Source of the DNA: Ornithodoros turicata
Taxonomy: Eukaryota; Arthropoda; Arachnida; Ixodida; Argasidae
Reading direction: 5' to 3'
DNA: 64,000 nt
Assembly: GCF_037126465.1 (NCBI RefSeq)
Contig: NC_088206.1
Location: 11,941,187 to 12,005,186, forward strand
Shown: in pieces, positions 10,752 through 23,414 of the stretch
How the letters are laid out: every line of letters starts with the position of its first letter
Numbering within the stretch: the first letter of the stretch is position 1
Notes under the pieces: generated by a model
Databases searched by the model: none
Told to the model about the DNA's origin: nothing
Seen by the model: the letters and a program-made list of their open reading frames with translations, nothing else
Translations under genes and position numbers: made by a program

Positions 10752-13455
10752 CTGGTAATGATGGGGGCATTTTTGGTGGGGAAAGGAGGCTTATTGAAGG
10801 CGAGGACGAACGTGAAATTTGAGCAGAGCGTTAGACGCGGGTGCTCACAGTATATGGTAGGATGTTTCGTGTGCCTTCTGCACTTTCATTTCAGCAGTCT
10901 GTAGTGGTTTACTGTGACGCGCTGGGTGCAATGCTACAATGGTGGAGGCATGGAAGCCAAGAAGTCTTACGTCCACGCAATGATTGATATCCATAGGCTC
11001 TGCTCTGATGATGATGATGATGATGATTGAAGAAACAAATGAGATGTAGGCGTCACTTAAGTTGGACTGGCTGAGGGATTTTGTCGGGATTTTCTTTTCG
11101 GGGGTGGAGTTCCGTAAGGGGGATGGAACGCCGATTTCTGCCGCTTTTCTTGCTTTTTGGCCTTTCCTACAGGTATGTTGGGGCATTCTTGCAAGATTCT
11201 TGGGGGCATTAGGGGATCTTGGGGATGCTAGGAAAATCCCTGGACTGACTACTCCGGGTCAATTTACAGCACTTCGCTAAAGTCTCAAAAATGAGGTCTC
11301 CATGTCTAGGATGCTGAGAAATTACACAATTTTATGTAATTTCATGGACTATTCATTGTGGACTATTTCATGGACTAATTTCATGTAAAGTTCATGGACT
11401 AAACCTCTCTCCTCCTTCATACTCATACAAGAAACAGATTTTACTTTCAATAATGTAATGAGTACTGATTGGGTTCATGGAAACTGTACCGCAGTGAAAT
11501 TTATCGATGTTGGTTAGATTTTCTAGCTTTGACGCGTGTGATATACCTTCCCTCCTGTACCTATTTATAGCATATTATAGACAATGATTGCTCCCATGAT
11601 TGTGTAGTGCAGTGATTGTTGTAATGTTATGTACATGTTCATTCTTCGTTTTGTACCCCCCCCCCCCCTACTGTATGACGCAAGGCGATGTAGCGTAACA
11701 AGCATGAATAAAAAAAAAGAAGTCGACGTTGCGCGGTTTGTCGATGGGCTCCGTTCCTATCAATTCGTTGTACGTTCGTTGGCTCTAGTATGTAGGATGT
11801 ATTTTTACCGACTTAAGGGGCACCAATATGTATATCTTTGTAAATCAACATCAAATGGCAGTGCGCACTGAACACGAAAGACCGTACGGATAATATATAA
11901 TATGCATGTTTATCCTCCATCCCACACCTCGAAACACAGCGATGTTCTGCCCATGATTGTTACCGCACACCGGCACTCGCAATCTCTCCATCGACTATAC
12001 ACAGTCAATATCGACGCCCTATACGAACATGGAATCGGCCGCAGCTGCATAATTGGACCACGTGGCTTCCCGATGCTTCACACAGAAGCAGGGTCCGAGC
12101 GGGGGCCATTGTTGTGCGCATGCGTGCGTACGGGGCGCGGACCATGTGCTCTTTAGGGTCCGATCCAGCTGGCAAAGGGGTGCTGCTGGGCGGGTGATTG
12201 TTCGCCAACGTATCTCCCGTATGTCACCCTGCATCTGCATCCGATAGACACAGAGGTGGTGGAAGTAGTGGCAGAAGGTCTCTGGCATGCTGGGAGTTGT
12301 AACGGCTGCAGTGTTCTTCTACAAGCGGTTATCGCACCGATTGTTTGATTGATACTGGCCTGAAGTTCTGCAACTGACCACCTGCTCCTATGTAACGAAT
12401 GTTATATTCTTCTCCTCCTTCTTTTATTGCTGTATGAGGATATCACGAGTAAATTATGTAGACGAAGTATGTACTCGCGTGTCCTAATTCTGAACTTAAT
12501 GTGTGAGCGAGCATGTTTAACACGTGCACAGTCACTAGTGAAAAATATGACCGGGACAATACTTATTTCAGTATTGATCAGCTTTTGACCGCAGTGCCAG
12601 CAAAGGTACAGCAGCGCGGTTCATACATGAAAGATACTGACTACAACTTGAAAGCACTTCGAGCATCGTACACCACAATACATTATTCCTGCACACTCCA
12701 TATCATCGTCATCATGTATCTCTCTCTCTCTTCTGCACACTCTATAGTACTTTGTCTTCAGGATCAAGAACAAGGGAAACTTGATGATGGTATGAGGTGT
12801 GTGAGCGCTGGAGTTGTGGTACCCTACCCCATTACATATTTTGATATTACATGAGGTGGGAATGAAATAGATGAACCACGTCCACAGAGTATCAGATGGG
12901 CCAGCTGGCATAAGGGAACCCATAGCATCCTTTGAATGCGTCGAACCCTCTCAACGAAGAATATTCATGAAATGTCGAACTGGGCCTTTTGGTACTGCAT
13001 TCATGTGTGTCATCTTCTTTGTTGCCTTAGCGCTTTTAGTGATGGGAATAGTATTCTGTTCTCCTGATTTACTCCACCAAGCGTGTGCAAGGTAGCAGGC
13101 GCTACGTCCGCAGCTAAGTTGTTCTTTAATATTATTGCCTATGCAGGAAATTCAACAGTGAAGCCTTCTTTAATATTCACAAGCTTTCATGTATAGTAGA
13201 CTCATTTCTGCAGATGCGAAACGTATATACAAGTTGCACAAATATATATATATACAAGAAAGGTCTCAGGTGAACAGTAAATGGAGAGAGAGAAAAATAA
13301 TTTTTTTTCGTGTGGTGGTCACTGTGTATGAACTCGGTTTAGAGATGGAGTTTGGAGAATTTGGGCTAAGAAAGAAAGTGCCCGAGGTGCCACTTCCGGA
13401 GTGCCAGAGTGGCCGATTATTGTCTAATAAAATGAAATAGGTTACTAATAGGCAC
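10752..13455. other. No recognised gene; simple repeats
   Basis: (GAT)n at about 11006-11028 and a C-run at 11656-11668. TCATGGACTA is repeated several times around 11343-11401. At 12700-12731 is a second copy of the CATATCATCGTCATCATG + CT-rich phrase seen at 8476. Short frames have no known domain. Confidence 0.5.
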
Positions 13456-13459
13456 TAAC

Positions 13460-13854
13460 GCTCGAAGCTTTGCTTCACAGACTCCGACTCAATGTCCCAT
13501 TGGCCATTGCATTTCTGTTCAAGATATGCGCGCCCAACCTTCGTCGTTGTGTTCAACGTGTGGTGTGCGTGAAGATTCGAAACATATTCTTCTCGAATGC
13601 GCGTGGTTTCGAACTGCACGTTTGCAACTTGAGAGATCCCTGGACCGTCTTCATAGTCGACCCTTTGACGTCGTGAAAGTGCTGGGCGAATGGCCTGCGA
13701 TTCATCGTCAGGGTGCACAGCGCTCATTCATCACCTTCGTTAAGAGCATAGCAGAGTTCTCGTCTTTTTCGACGCTGTTTTTCTCTTTTTTCTTTACTAG
13801 ACCTGGAGTAGCTTGTCCCGCAGTGAGCGGGCTCACATCTCAATTTTTTCTCCT

Positions 13855-13892
<38 letters not shown>
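13460..13892 (+). pseudogene. LINE ORF2 C-terminal remnant (RNase-H-type, plus strand)
   Basis: Read across a frameshift near 13520, the sequence gives LHRLRLNVPLAIAFLF, then CSTCGVREDSKHILLECAWF and SRPFDVVKVLGEWP. This is the standard end of I/CR1-like LINE polyproteins in ticks: an HRLRLNVA motif, then a CxxC...H...C zinc knuckle, then a leucine-rich tail. Similar ends occur on the minus strand at 28893, 56191 and 58614. A (ATC)n run at 13855-13892 closes the piece and probably marks the 3' tail. Severely 5'-truncated and inactive. Confidence 0.8.
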
Positions 13893-13995
13893 ACAATATA
13901 CGGTGAACGATGAGAGTAATTATATCCCAGTGGCGAAGGAAGCATCGAACTTAACAACAACACGTGAATTTATAACTTTTCTTCTTTCACAAAAA

Positions 13996-14241
13996 ATTTG
14001 TTGATTGATTGATTGATTGATTGGCTGATTGATTGGTAAAGGAAAATCATGGAGATGTTAGTCCCAAGCCACTCGGGACTCGCTATACTAGAAGCGCACA
14101 TATCATAAACCTCAAAATCACCTAAATGAGATGGAGCTGCAGGCACCCTTAGGGCAGCCACCCTGCTCCTGCTCCAAGTCCTTCCCCCTTCTTTTTTTTT
14201 TTTTATCAGTTAATTAGTACTACTACTACTACTACTACTAC
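13996..14241 (-). repeat. Retroposon 3' end with (TCAA)n tail
   Basis: Read on the minus strand the piece runs from GGCTGCCCTAAGGGTGCC through CATCTCCATGATTTTCC into repeated TCAA units (13996-14035). A shorter relative lies at 21672-21757, sharing GGAGATG, the CCACYCGGGACT block and the TCAA tail. The neighbouring (CTA)n run at 14216-14241 leads into CTCCAGGACGCGTT, which also occurs in the 21.7 kb copy. Probably the 3' end of a SINE or LINE; no coding part is visible. Confidence 0.6.
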
Positions 14242-14250
14242 TCCTACTCC

Positions 14251-15152
14251 AGGACGCGTTGTTTGAGGCTCTGTTTTGTTCAGACAAGGATATGCGGGCC
14301 TTGTATATGCAACTCTTGAAACGAATGTCATTTGAATAGCGTACGCATGCGCTTTTGGGGCATCAACAAAGAGGTAAGGCGCCGTCGCTCCGCATTGCGC
14401 AGCACACAATATGGGATCTGGACTTACACGGTGACCACCGCTTATTTATTTAGGGCCCCGAAAACACTTGGGTATACGCTATCTTAAAATCTCCACGTTA
14501 TTGGAATATACTTTTTGTTGTAAATATTCAGATTTCGAAACCTGCGAAAAGTATGGTACGCGTGAACCAGGAACTGTCCCCTTGCACAACAGGCCGTGTT
14601 GTTGTTCACGTCCCACAGTTACGATAAAAAGTCATAGTGTCGTGGAATGTGTGGCACATACCCTTGAGAAAGAGAAGTGTCGGGGCTGTGTCAACTGTCA
14701 GCCCACCAGATGCTTTGGTTTTGTTTAGGCAGGGTTATCGGCTATCGTGTCAAGACCAGGCATATTTCGCAGATGGCCGTCTACATCTGGAAACAGATTT
14801 CTCCTCCGCTGATGGCCCTGCAGAATTCATCGCGTCTGTGCGTAGATTGTCGCTCTATCTGGGAACGAGCTGGTATCGGGGCCAGCGGAGCTTCCCTGTT
14901 TTTGAAGATAAAGCGTATACTAGCTGTTCGCTGAGCTGGCTTGATATACGCGCTAACACGTGCTAATAAGACATGACGAAACTCATTGCGCTTTTTCAGC
15001 GTCGCAAATACAGCTATACTGGATTGAAACTGTGCGAAAGTGGGTGTGTGGAAAACTGTGCGTTCGAAGTCACGAAACAAAGGATGGTCCAGAAGAAACT
15101 GTTGTGTCTATAGAAATAGTTTATTAAACGTTATCGGATACGCGTTACAATA
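14251..15152. other. No recognised gene
   Basis: Open frames of up to 109 codons (14637-14966) overlap others in different frames and have no recognisable motif. Confidence 0.4.
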
Positions 15153-15318
15153 GAGTGTTGTAGTATATCGTACGCTATCGCTGTTGTGTACCTAAGGGAT
15201 AGCGTAGGTGGTTCTGCGCACTGCGTGAGGCTCTCTTTCTGTTATGGGCGTGCGCAGAACCACCAACGCTATCCCTTCCGTACGCAAAGGCGACAGCGTA
15301 CGATGTACCAAAACTCTC
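15153..15318. repeat. Palindromic MITE, copy 2 (TA-flanked)
   Basis: A 166-bp inverted repeat with the same arm sequence as 3391-3555 (CGTACGCTATCGC and AAGGGATAGCGT). It is flanked by TA at 15151-15152 and 15319-15320. Its ends GAGTGTTGTAGTA / TACCAAAACTCTC define the outer termini better than copy 1. It has diverged by scattered substitutions, so the two copies are not a recent duplication. Confidence 0.85.
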
Positions 15319-15320
15319 TA

Positions 15321-16108
15321 ATGTGACGATCCAGGGTAACGTTCGTTATAGTTTTGACACGGTATCTTCAGTTCGCCGATCGGTGTCCACGACCATAGTG
15401 AGCTGTCTGTCGCTATTACTTCATGGTGCCAGCGGGATCAATGCTACGAGCAACATCTGTTTTCCTAAGACTCATTGATATATGTAATTCCTATTTCAGA
15501 ACATATTTAAAATTCATATTCACTCGCTTAGTTGGAAACATTTAAGGGGCCACATGTTATGCTACCTGTGGGAACAACCTTTTCGCCGACCGAGAACGTT
15601 CGCCAGGAACGGGAACCCATAGAAAACCTAAGCTATGCGCATAGCAGAAAAACGACACGACACGAAACCTCAAACCAGCAAAAATATTCAAAAAATAATG
15701 TAGTACTCGTGGAGAGAGCCGGTTACTCCAGTTCAATAGACCTCTCCCTGTTTGTAAACAAATGACGTCATAGTGTTCGATAGCGCCACCAATTTGGTAG
15801 ATTTGAACTACGCTCAAAGCTAGGAGCACAAGGTCGCGCCCGAAAGGTCTTGAGGGGATGACGACGGTCCATGAAAGGGATGCGACCTTCGGTCCTACTT
15901 TTCTTTCAACAGGAGGTAGCGAACAAGTGCCCATTCGCGGAACCCAGCCCTCCCCTTCCGATTTGTTTCGGTTTCAGTCTGTCCACCAACGTCATGATGA
16001 CGTTTCTCGGATATAAATCTATTAAATACCCAGGTTTTCGCCCGTTCCGTCCATATACCTGAGCCTTTCTTGGTGTAGATATCGTCCACTAGTTGGCCTG
16101 CCTGTATC
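15321..16108. other. No recognised gene
   Basis: Short frames on both strands only. No repeat related to the rest of the window was seen. Confidence 0.4.
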
Positions 16109-16440
16109 CGTATATTCACACGAGCGACATCCTCACGGAATATTCTAGTAGAAGAAAAAGCGAAAACACTGCTCACAGAGCCGAAGTTCCGACCCGTGTT
16201 ATATGTTGAGCATTCACACGGTGCGGAATATCGGGACTGGCGAACTGCGCATTTAGCAGACGACACAGTCACCGTATTTTCCTGTCGTCTGCTACGGAAT
16301 ATCTTGTGGCTGTGTAGCAGGATATTCCCAACGGTTAGCAGTGTACTTGAAGACACGACGTTGGGCGCTCGCGCTCACGTGACAGCAGAACGCTATGACG
16401 CTTTTCGCATCTTCCGCTTCTGGGGGAATGTGAATACACG
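16109..16440. repeat. 332-bp MITE, copy 1
   Basis: Ends match as short inverted repeats: CGTATATTCACA on the left and the complement of CGTGTATTCACA on the right (11 of 12). A relative in opposite orientation lies at 31117-31548. Shared blocks include CAGCCACAAGATA, GTAGCAGACGACAGGAAAA and TTCGCTTTWTCTTC. No coding capacity; no clear target duplication found. Confidence 0.7.
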
Positions 16441-16724
16441 GTTTATGCCATCGTATATCCGTCTCATCAGAAAGTAATCTTGGTGTGGAGGCACGTCGAC
16501 TCCTCCAGTACGGCGACAGGACCAAGGCCGCTGCGTTGAAACAGCATACGGTCATTATTGACCCTGACCACCCTGATCGTGCCCCTTATTTATATGCCAT
16601 ACAGATGTCTGTGCTGATCAGGATGCTTCCACGCTAAACGTTGTTGCATTGTTCTCTCGCGTGTGTATACCGCATTCTTGATTCGTGGTCCGAAATAGTA
16701 ACATGGAAATTGACTGCTACAGGG

Positions 16725-16835
16725 ACTGCTTGCACGAACGTCGAGGAAATTCCTCGGTGGTGTCTTCAGTAGCTTCGGTACAGTGCTTCGGGCCTCAAAG
16801 CTGCTCGTGCGCAAAGCACTTCCAACGTCACCTAT
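16725..16835. repeat. Dispersed repeat related to the 27.5 kb palindrome
   Basis: Contains TTGCACGAACGTCGAGGAAA and then TCTTCAGTAGCTTCGG, CAGTGCTTCGG and GCTGCTCGTGCGCAAAGCAC. The same blocks in the same order occur in the inverted repeat at 27507-27660. This copy is one arm only. Confidence 0.6.
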
Positions 16836-17136
16836 ATGAAGAAAACATGGTCGCTTAAACGCCGTGACTTCAGGTACCCGCCAATGGCGACTGTGGGAGC
16901 CGCTAGCAGCCCTCTGGTGGCCACAGAAAGCATGTATATGAAATCGTCTGCGATGATTGGCTGAAGCAAACGACGCCCTGACTTTGCATGTCCACATGGC
17001 GATAGAGTGAGAGGAGGGATTATGGAACCCTAGTGTATCTAGGTGGCGTTGGTCGAGCATGTGCCTTAGATGGCGCAGCGTTAGATACTACGCTAATTAG
17101 CCTTTCGCGCCTGAAGGTTCGAAAAGGTTCTACTTA

Positions 17137-17195
17137 AACAAGCAAACACAACTAAGAAAGCTACAAGGGTGGGCTACCACCTGACCGGCAATCAG
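17137..17195 (+). repeat. 5' piece of the tRNA-like hairpin family
   Basis: Aligns by eye with the left part of 36651-36778: AACAAG, then AAGAAAGCTACAAGGGTG, then GGCTACCACC, then TGACCGGCAATCAG (TGACCGGTAATCAG in the other copy). It stops where a (GA)n run starts, at the point where the tRNA-like variable region would follow. Homology is moderate on the arm and strong on the TGACCGGYAATCAG block. Confidence 0.5.
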
Positions 17196-17206
17196 AGAGA
17201 GAGAGT

Positions 17207-17590
17207 GAGAGAGTGGGATCTATTTATTTTGGCAGGAAACGTCAGCCAGAAAGGACGGCTTGCTATTCTTGGTTGGCAAATAATTTCTTAGTGGGTAGTC
17301 AAGTTCCTGGTGTAGTCGGAGTCTGCGAAGTGGGGTCAGAGGTCGGGGGTCTTCTGCCGTCCCACCCACGGTGCCACAGGCTGCTGAGGAGGCCGATATC
17401 CCGCACGGGTAGTTGAGAAGAGCTGCGGTTATACCACCGCTGCGTGTGGTGCAACATGATGAAGAAGTGGCGCTGCAAGATAGATGTTTGAGTATTCAAG
17501 GCCGGTCAGGCGAGTCTTGAGCGTGTCGCGGAAGGCTTTGAAACGGTGGCAGTCGAGAAGAATCACAGCGCTGTGGGTCCGATTCCGGCC
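17207..17590 (-). pseudogene. LINE C-terminus and 3' end (minus strand)
   Basis: Minus-strand translation gives VILLDCHRFKAFRDTLKTRL, clearly related to LLLDCHRFDTSRATLRRRL of the LINE at 56.2 kb. After the stop comes GAATAGCAAGCCGTCC, then TCTGGCTGACGTTTC and AATAAATAGATC; the same 3'-UTR end is seen in minus orientation at 55.65-55.72 kb. It then runs into a CT-rich tail. The remainder of the LINE is missing. Confidence 0.75.
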
Positions 17591-17799
17591 GCTGTCATTT
17601 ACTGGCTTTTCGTCAGATACCCCTTATCCTAATCGTCGATACACTTTCTGTAACTTACCGCCCTATTTTTAAAAAAATAAAAATCCCGTGTTAGCGTTGC
17701 GAAGCAAGTGTGGCTATGAGCGGCGTACAGATGTGGAGAGATGGAGAGAGGACATGGGAATGTCTTGAACGTCACGTCAAAATAAAAGTTCAGCTGAGC

Positions 17800-18078
17800 T
17801 GAAAAAAAAAAGTTCCGTAGGTGGTAGCCAAGATCGTGCTGAAGACTGGGATGTAGTGGGTTCGAATCCTACCACCGACTGTGCTATCTGAGGTTTTCCC
17901 TGGGTTTTCCGGCAAACGTTGTAGACGAATGTCGGCACAGTTCCCTTTGAAGTCGGCCCAGGACGCATACTAACCCCTCCCCCTGTCCCCGACTGCTTCC
18001 TGCCGTCCACGTCCCTACGGCTCTCATAGCCTCATGTGTTGCTTCGTGGCGTTACCACGGAATAATAATAAAAAAAAG
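17800..18078 (+). mobile_element. Ruka-like tRNA-derived SINE, copy A
   Basis: A tRNA-like head carries a B box (GGGTTCGAATCC, about 17850). The family body follows: GGTTTTCCCTGGGTTTTCC, GACGAATGTCGGCACAG, GTCGGCCCAGGACGCATAC and a 3' end CACGGAATAATAATAAAAAA. It matches seven other copies in the window. SINEs of this type are transcribed by RNA polymerase III and copied by LINE enzymes. I assign it to the tick Ruka family from memory. Confidence 0.85.
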
Positions 18079-21000
18079 GTATGCCTCAGTTAAGCTCCTA
18101 TTTTTAGTTACACTGTCTCGTCAAATACCGGAATGAATGCAACACACCGTCCGGCAGCGCGTACTCCCGCGACGATTTGTCTTCAGCACCCATGCGCCAG
18201 TGAATAGCTGGACAACGGATATTACGTCACAATCGGAGACAACAGCGCCCCCTCTCGAATACGGTTATCGACGACTTCCCGTTTCCTATTCTGTCTTGTC
18301 CGCCGTCTTTTCAGCCGGCTTCCTGAGTTGATTCGAGGAGAGCTGAGGCTCCACGCCCTCCCAATCGTCGGAGAAGACTTCCTCTCATCCTAATCGGGGT
18401 GTAATGTGCGGATTAATCGGCGGATAATCCGGGTCTCTTTTTTTACGCAATGGCTGCCACCGGATACATTCCTCACGTGGTTTCCGGACGGAGCACAATG
18501 TTGCTTGCTTTTTCCTTAGCTATATTCATGCCGGGGGGTAGTTCTCGTTTATAGGTCCCCGTTTTATAAGACGCTGTGTGCGTCACACTAAACGGAATAA
18601 GTTAGTGTGTCACGAAGGGATGTGGTTTTCCTCTTCGGATGTGGTAAAGGTGACGTTGTTGGCGTTGGTTTGAGGGGGAGGAAGTGACTTTCTGCAGTGT
18701 CGTCTGCGCGTTTAATGCGGAAGTTTAGTCATCCATCATTTGTTGTCACTGCTCAGTGGGTGCGAATCTAGTGGTCGTGTTAGTGGTGATTAAGCCTTCC
18801 GTTTCCTTCTGATGGTCTTCGCGTTAGGAAGTTGATTGTTTGAAAACGACAAGAAAATGCAGATGTCGAAGCCGGCAATTGCCTGCAAAGCCGGATAAGG
18901 TGCTTCAGTAGTGGGCTGTGTAGAGAACCGGAAAACGGATGTCGTCGCATTACACTATATACTGATCTTGCATAGCCTCCTTTCTAAACGAAACGGGCAT
19001 TGGAACTGATCGAACGCCCTCAGGCTTAACGTGACTGCGAGTGTTTCTCTGCAATGACTTCAGTGAAGTGGCATGTGAAGGCTGAAGTGGCAAGCTCTTA
19101 AATAAAGCATTAGGAAGCTCTTTAGAGTAAATTATTCACGAAGGCCACATACGCGTTTCGGAAAGTACAACTCCCGCTGGCGTCGGGTCACGTCACGACT
19201 GAAGCATGCTGTTGCCAAACAGAAATGTCTCATGGACATCTACAGTGGTCTCTCCAGACTACCGAGGAAGCGTGCTGGGGGGGGGGGGGGGGGGCATTAT
19301 TACAATTACGTCATAACTGCTTAACGTATCATTACCGACATGCGTCTAAAGCTGCAATAGCAAGGGGGTGCACAGGCAAGGAAATTAGAGGGTGTTGCGA
19401 AATATTTGGGGGCGTAGGGGAGGTGGGTTGGATAAATCTGTGGACATCTACTTACTGTGGATGTTCAGTAGGCTAATTGATAAAATATGCGCTGTTGTAA
19501 TATTGACCGAGAGGTTTACCCTATATAGTTAACGTCTCTTTGGCACAGAACAGGTCGCTAATCTAATGCCAGCTGCATAGCGCACAATTACATCCCAGTG
19601 CACGATCACCAGAGAGTGAAAACACCAGCATCATCTGTTACGCCACCTGGCGGATACCACAAAAACTCCACAGAAGGCTCCCGTCACGAATGGCCAGAGC
19701 AAACATGGTTGCGTCTTCTTCTTTTGCACCTTCCTCCCTTTAAATATCTCTCACATCCGCAGTCATGTGACATTATGCGGCAATCTCAGAAGTTCCCACA
19801 GTCCTAAACATCGCAGACGAACGTTTTTTTTTTACGTGTCGTCTGCTTTTCCGCCGATGTTTGTTCAGCGCCGCTATTAGCTAAGCACCCCACCCCAACT
19901 GTTCATCGTCGAGTCGAGAAGATTTAAGAGCCAGGCCTCAATATCGCTGTAATACGAGAACCTACTGACACAAGCCCTACGTAACACAACAAAAGACCCT
20001 CCCCCCACCTTCCCGATTCCCCAAAAAAGGTGGGCACGCTGTTGTTGGGTTGCATTGTACGTGCAGTCGTGTATTCGACACTCGCCAGTGCGTGAAATCG
20101 CATTGGTTAACCAATTTAGTGACAGATGGAATCGGCCAGAAGGTAGTTCCGTCGATCGCCGCGTGGCGGCGTTCCCGTGCGCGCGAGTTTGTCGTCTGCA
20201 TTCGAGTGGGGTGCAAGATGGTTTCGGTATTGCAGATGGCTACTCGATGCCGGCTGCAGGAAAGTTCGTTACACGGGGAGACATCATCTGCCGCTAACGA
20301 ATTATTTGGAGCATCTGCGTTTTTGTGCCGTTTTGTGCGGAGGAGAGGTGTGGTCAGACGGCACGATGCTCTGTATGTATTCATGTCCCGAATGGGGGGT
20401 TCTAATCAAACGCAACGGGATGATGCAGACTGGCGTAGCATGAGGCGAGAATGTCCTTATGTCTCCGACACTTCACCCTTGTTTTTCTTTCCTATATTTG
20501 GTTCATTTGCGGCACAAAAAAAGAAAAAAAAAGGAAACTGATTGATTGATTGATCAGTCAATCAATCAGTTTCTTCTTTTTTTCTACAATCTGCTAGTGT
20601 AGGGCTTTGGGCAGAGTACACTTTGTCATTGAGTCTCGATCGGATACAAGCTAACCAGAAATTTGAGCGGCATTACAGAGGCTAAAAAGTACGGCTATAT
20701 GACATGCACTGAGTCATGTCGTTGTCATCGTTCTAAGCTTTTCACGTAACTGACATGGTTCCTGCACGCCAGTAAGAACACCGATATCGCCATGTGCAAC
20801 TCTAAACCCAGTTGACGGGATCTTCGGTGATTGCGGTTTCGTAAGCGTATGTGACAACACGATATCTACGTTTGCCTCGAGTTTGTCTCTCTGCATACGC
20901 ACTATGAGTTATCATGGAAGACATCTGTGCCGTCTTGACCATTCGGTAAACTTCACCGGAACATAACCAAACACTTCAATGACATCCATAACGGCAAAGT

Positions 21001-21671
21001 TTTGAGAAAAAACCCGGAAATGTTTAGCAAAGCACAATAGAGGCAGTTGTATCTTCGCGAGACCGCCGGTTAAACCTATTTCTGTCCTTTGCCAGAAACC
21101 CTTCTCCTGTGCCCAGACAGCCGTTCCTCAAGCTATATTGCTGTTTGCATACTGAAGACTAGCGCCACCCTCGTGGCACGGTGGTTGTGTTGTTGTTTCT
21201 ACAGACATCAATCGTATTCTGGCAGGCTCGAGAAGAACACAGAGTTGTATTCAGTGGATGCTCCGAGGAAAAAAAAAGCCTACTGGGGATTGGGTTCCCG
21301 ATTTAGGCCTGCTGTAGCCCCGTGATTCACCGCAATGGTGTCCCGGTATTGGGTTTCGCTATACGCTGGAATAACTGCTTTTGGAGGATTCAGGGTTGTG
21401 TGGACTAAGCCCTTTTTACGATATATAGTCTAATGCGAAAAATGTGATCACGTGACATGATGAGATGTTTGCTTTGCTTGAAGGAAGATATATGACGACA
21501 GCTTGCTGAAATTTTATCTCGATCGAGTCTGATAAGTTGTCCCAGTGACGGTGTTGTGTAGCGTGGTCTTTTCCCTCGCTGCTACCGCTGGGTTATCACA
21601 GAAATATGTCTGTCGCAAACAATGCCTTCTAACGTTTAGACAGTGGCATTTGATTAAAGTTTCATTGGTCA
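18079..21671. other. No recognised gene
   Basis: Short frames only; overlapping frames in three phases around 20050-20540 have no domain. Holds a G-run (19278-19294) and GTCGTCTGCT at 19838. Confidence 0.5.
20534..20573. repeat. 40-bp perfect-looking inverted repeat of TGAT units
   Basis: GAAACTGATTGATTGATTGA is followed by its complement TCAGTCAATCAATCAGTTTC with one change. Probably two TCAA tails facing each other, from the retroposon family at 13996 and 21672, or a slipped simple repeat. Confidence 0.7.
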
Positions 21672-21757
21672 GGCTGATTGATTGATTTTAAAAGAAAAAA
21701 ATGGAGATGGTAGTCTCGAGCCACCCGGGACTGGCTACTCCAGGACGCGTTATTAAT
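21672..21757 (-). repeat. Truncated copy of the TCAA-tailed retroposon
   Basis: Shares GGAGATGGTAGTC, CCACCCGGGACTGGCTAC and CTCCAGGACGCGTT with 13996-14250, ending in (TCAA)n on the minus strand. On either side a block (ATGCCTTCTAACGTTT ... AGTTTCATTGGTCAGGCT) is present twice (about 21622-21674 and 21779-21831), so the insertion is bracketed by a direct duplication of about 50 bp. Confidence 0.6.
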
Positions 21758-22197
21758 AAAAGAAAGGGAAACTACACAATGCCTTCTAACGTTTTGACAG
21801 TGGCATTTGATTAAAGTTTCATTGGTCAGGCTTCTACGTGAGCTTCTAATAGGTTCTTCCGTGAGTTGCATCTCGCAGGCAAAAAGAAAAAAAAAGAAGA
21901 AGAAAGAGAGAGAGGCATACAACAGAAACAGTCAAGAAATATAACTGAGCGTAGATGGACGCAGAGGAGCATCAGGTCTTAATTGTATCTTCCTCTTACA
22001 TCTTATATTTTAAAATCTATTTTCGAATCCGCTGAATTGTCCTTAGTCCGCGCCCTTTAAATTTGTTGAGTAATCATGAAAGACGTTATCGTCAAAAGTG
22101 CCTTATGTGGAGCAGGGTTTTGGTTCACGGACTTAGGAACACGCAGAAGTCGTGACCTCTCGTTGTCTTGTCTTTCGGTCTCGTCGCTGTGTTCTAC

Positions 22198-22320
22198 ACC
22201 CAAGCAGCACAACGTCTTGGCCCAATATCGGCTGAACATTGGCAATACCGGCCCAATATTGGACCAGTATTGCCGACACATAGCCAATATTGAGCCAGTA
22301 TATTTTGCTATTCGGGTGCT
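22198..22320. repeat. CCAATATTGG-rich repeat
   Basis: Within about 110 bp there are at least five variants of CCAATATTGG (GCCCAATATCGG, CATTGGCAATACC, GGCCCAATATTGG, CCAGTATTGCC, GCCAATATTGAGCC). It is bordered on the left by CACCCAAGCAGCACAAC. Looks like a small palindrome-based repeat element; no coding capacity. Confidence 0.5.
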
Positions 22321-23383
22321 GACTTCCCAAAAAAAATCATCATGCGCTGTACCAGCAGCGCAATGTCGTAAAAATGCAGGTGAGAGTTCATGTAATACAG
22401 TGCAACAGTGGAGCTTCCCCTTTCTTACAGTTCCGATACGTGTACAGTAATGTTGCTCGGAATTTTCGGATGCCGTTAAAGGAACGCAGAGAGCACTTCA
22501 GCCACAACCCGTTTTTGAAAGACAGCCGTTAAACCTGCCCACCATTGGAAGCTATTCATTCGATAGATGCACAAATATCGCAGAATTCGATTTAAAATAT
22601 CACGACCGGTGGCAATACCCGCAACTAGCGGCAGGGGTCCCTTTGACGTCATCATGGTACAGCCCGCTGATCGGTTTAGAGAAAGGTCGTCTGCTACACG
22701 GGAAGAACTGGGAGAGAAACGAAAAAATGAAAAGGTGGAGGGCGCCGTTCCCGATTGGAGCACGGTCATTCTTGTGACCGCAATGACATCACAGGTGACG
22801 TTTTTCCTTCTCCTCCTCGTTTCACGCCGCCGAGCGAGCTGAGCGAGAACGCGCGCGTCGGTGTATATGGTTGCGTTTTTTGTTTTTTCTAAGAAAAATA
22901 TTGCACACGGAGAAATTTTTGTGTGTTAGTCGTCAAGTACGGTCACATCCTTTCATAATGCGCCAGAAACAGAAAATGTTTGGGATGGGTTTCTGGACTC
23001 CTTTTAATATACGCCAATTTCGCAATTCGGCAAATTCGCTAAAAGTAGGAACTCGCGAATAATAAGGGTCTTACAGTCTACAGGAAACACCGTCACATCC
23101 TTATTGAAATATGCTATATGTCACATACTTCCTCCCTGTCTGCACGGATCCAGCTGCGATACGCTCATCTGCTTCCTCACTTGCGACATGTGACCCTCTT
23201 ACACTTATACACACACGTGTTTTTTGTGTTTTTTTTCTGCGCGAGAGATTATGATTAACATCACCGCGAGTTCTCTGGAATAAATACGCATCTGCCTTTT
23301 CAGGCCCACATTCGTTCTCCAGTGAACTTTTTCAGCTGTTCTTTTTTGCGATCAGCTGCGGGTTCCAACCGGTGGTGCCTCTT

Positions 23384-23414
<31 letters not shown>

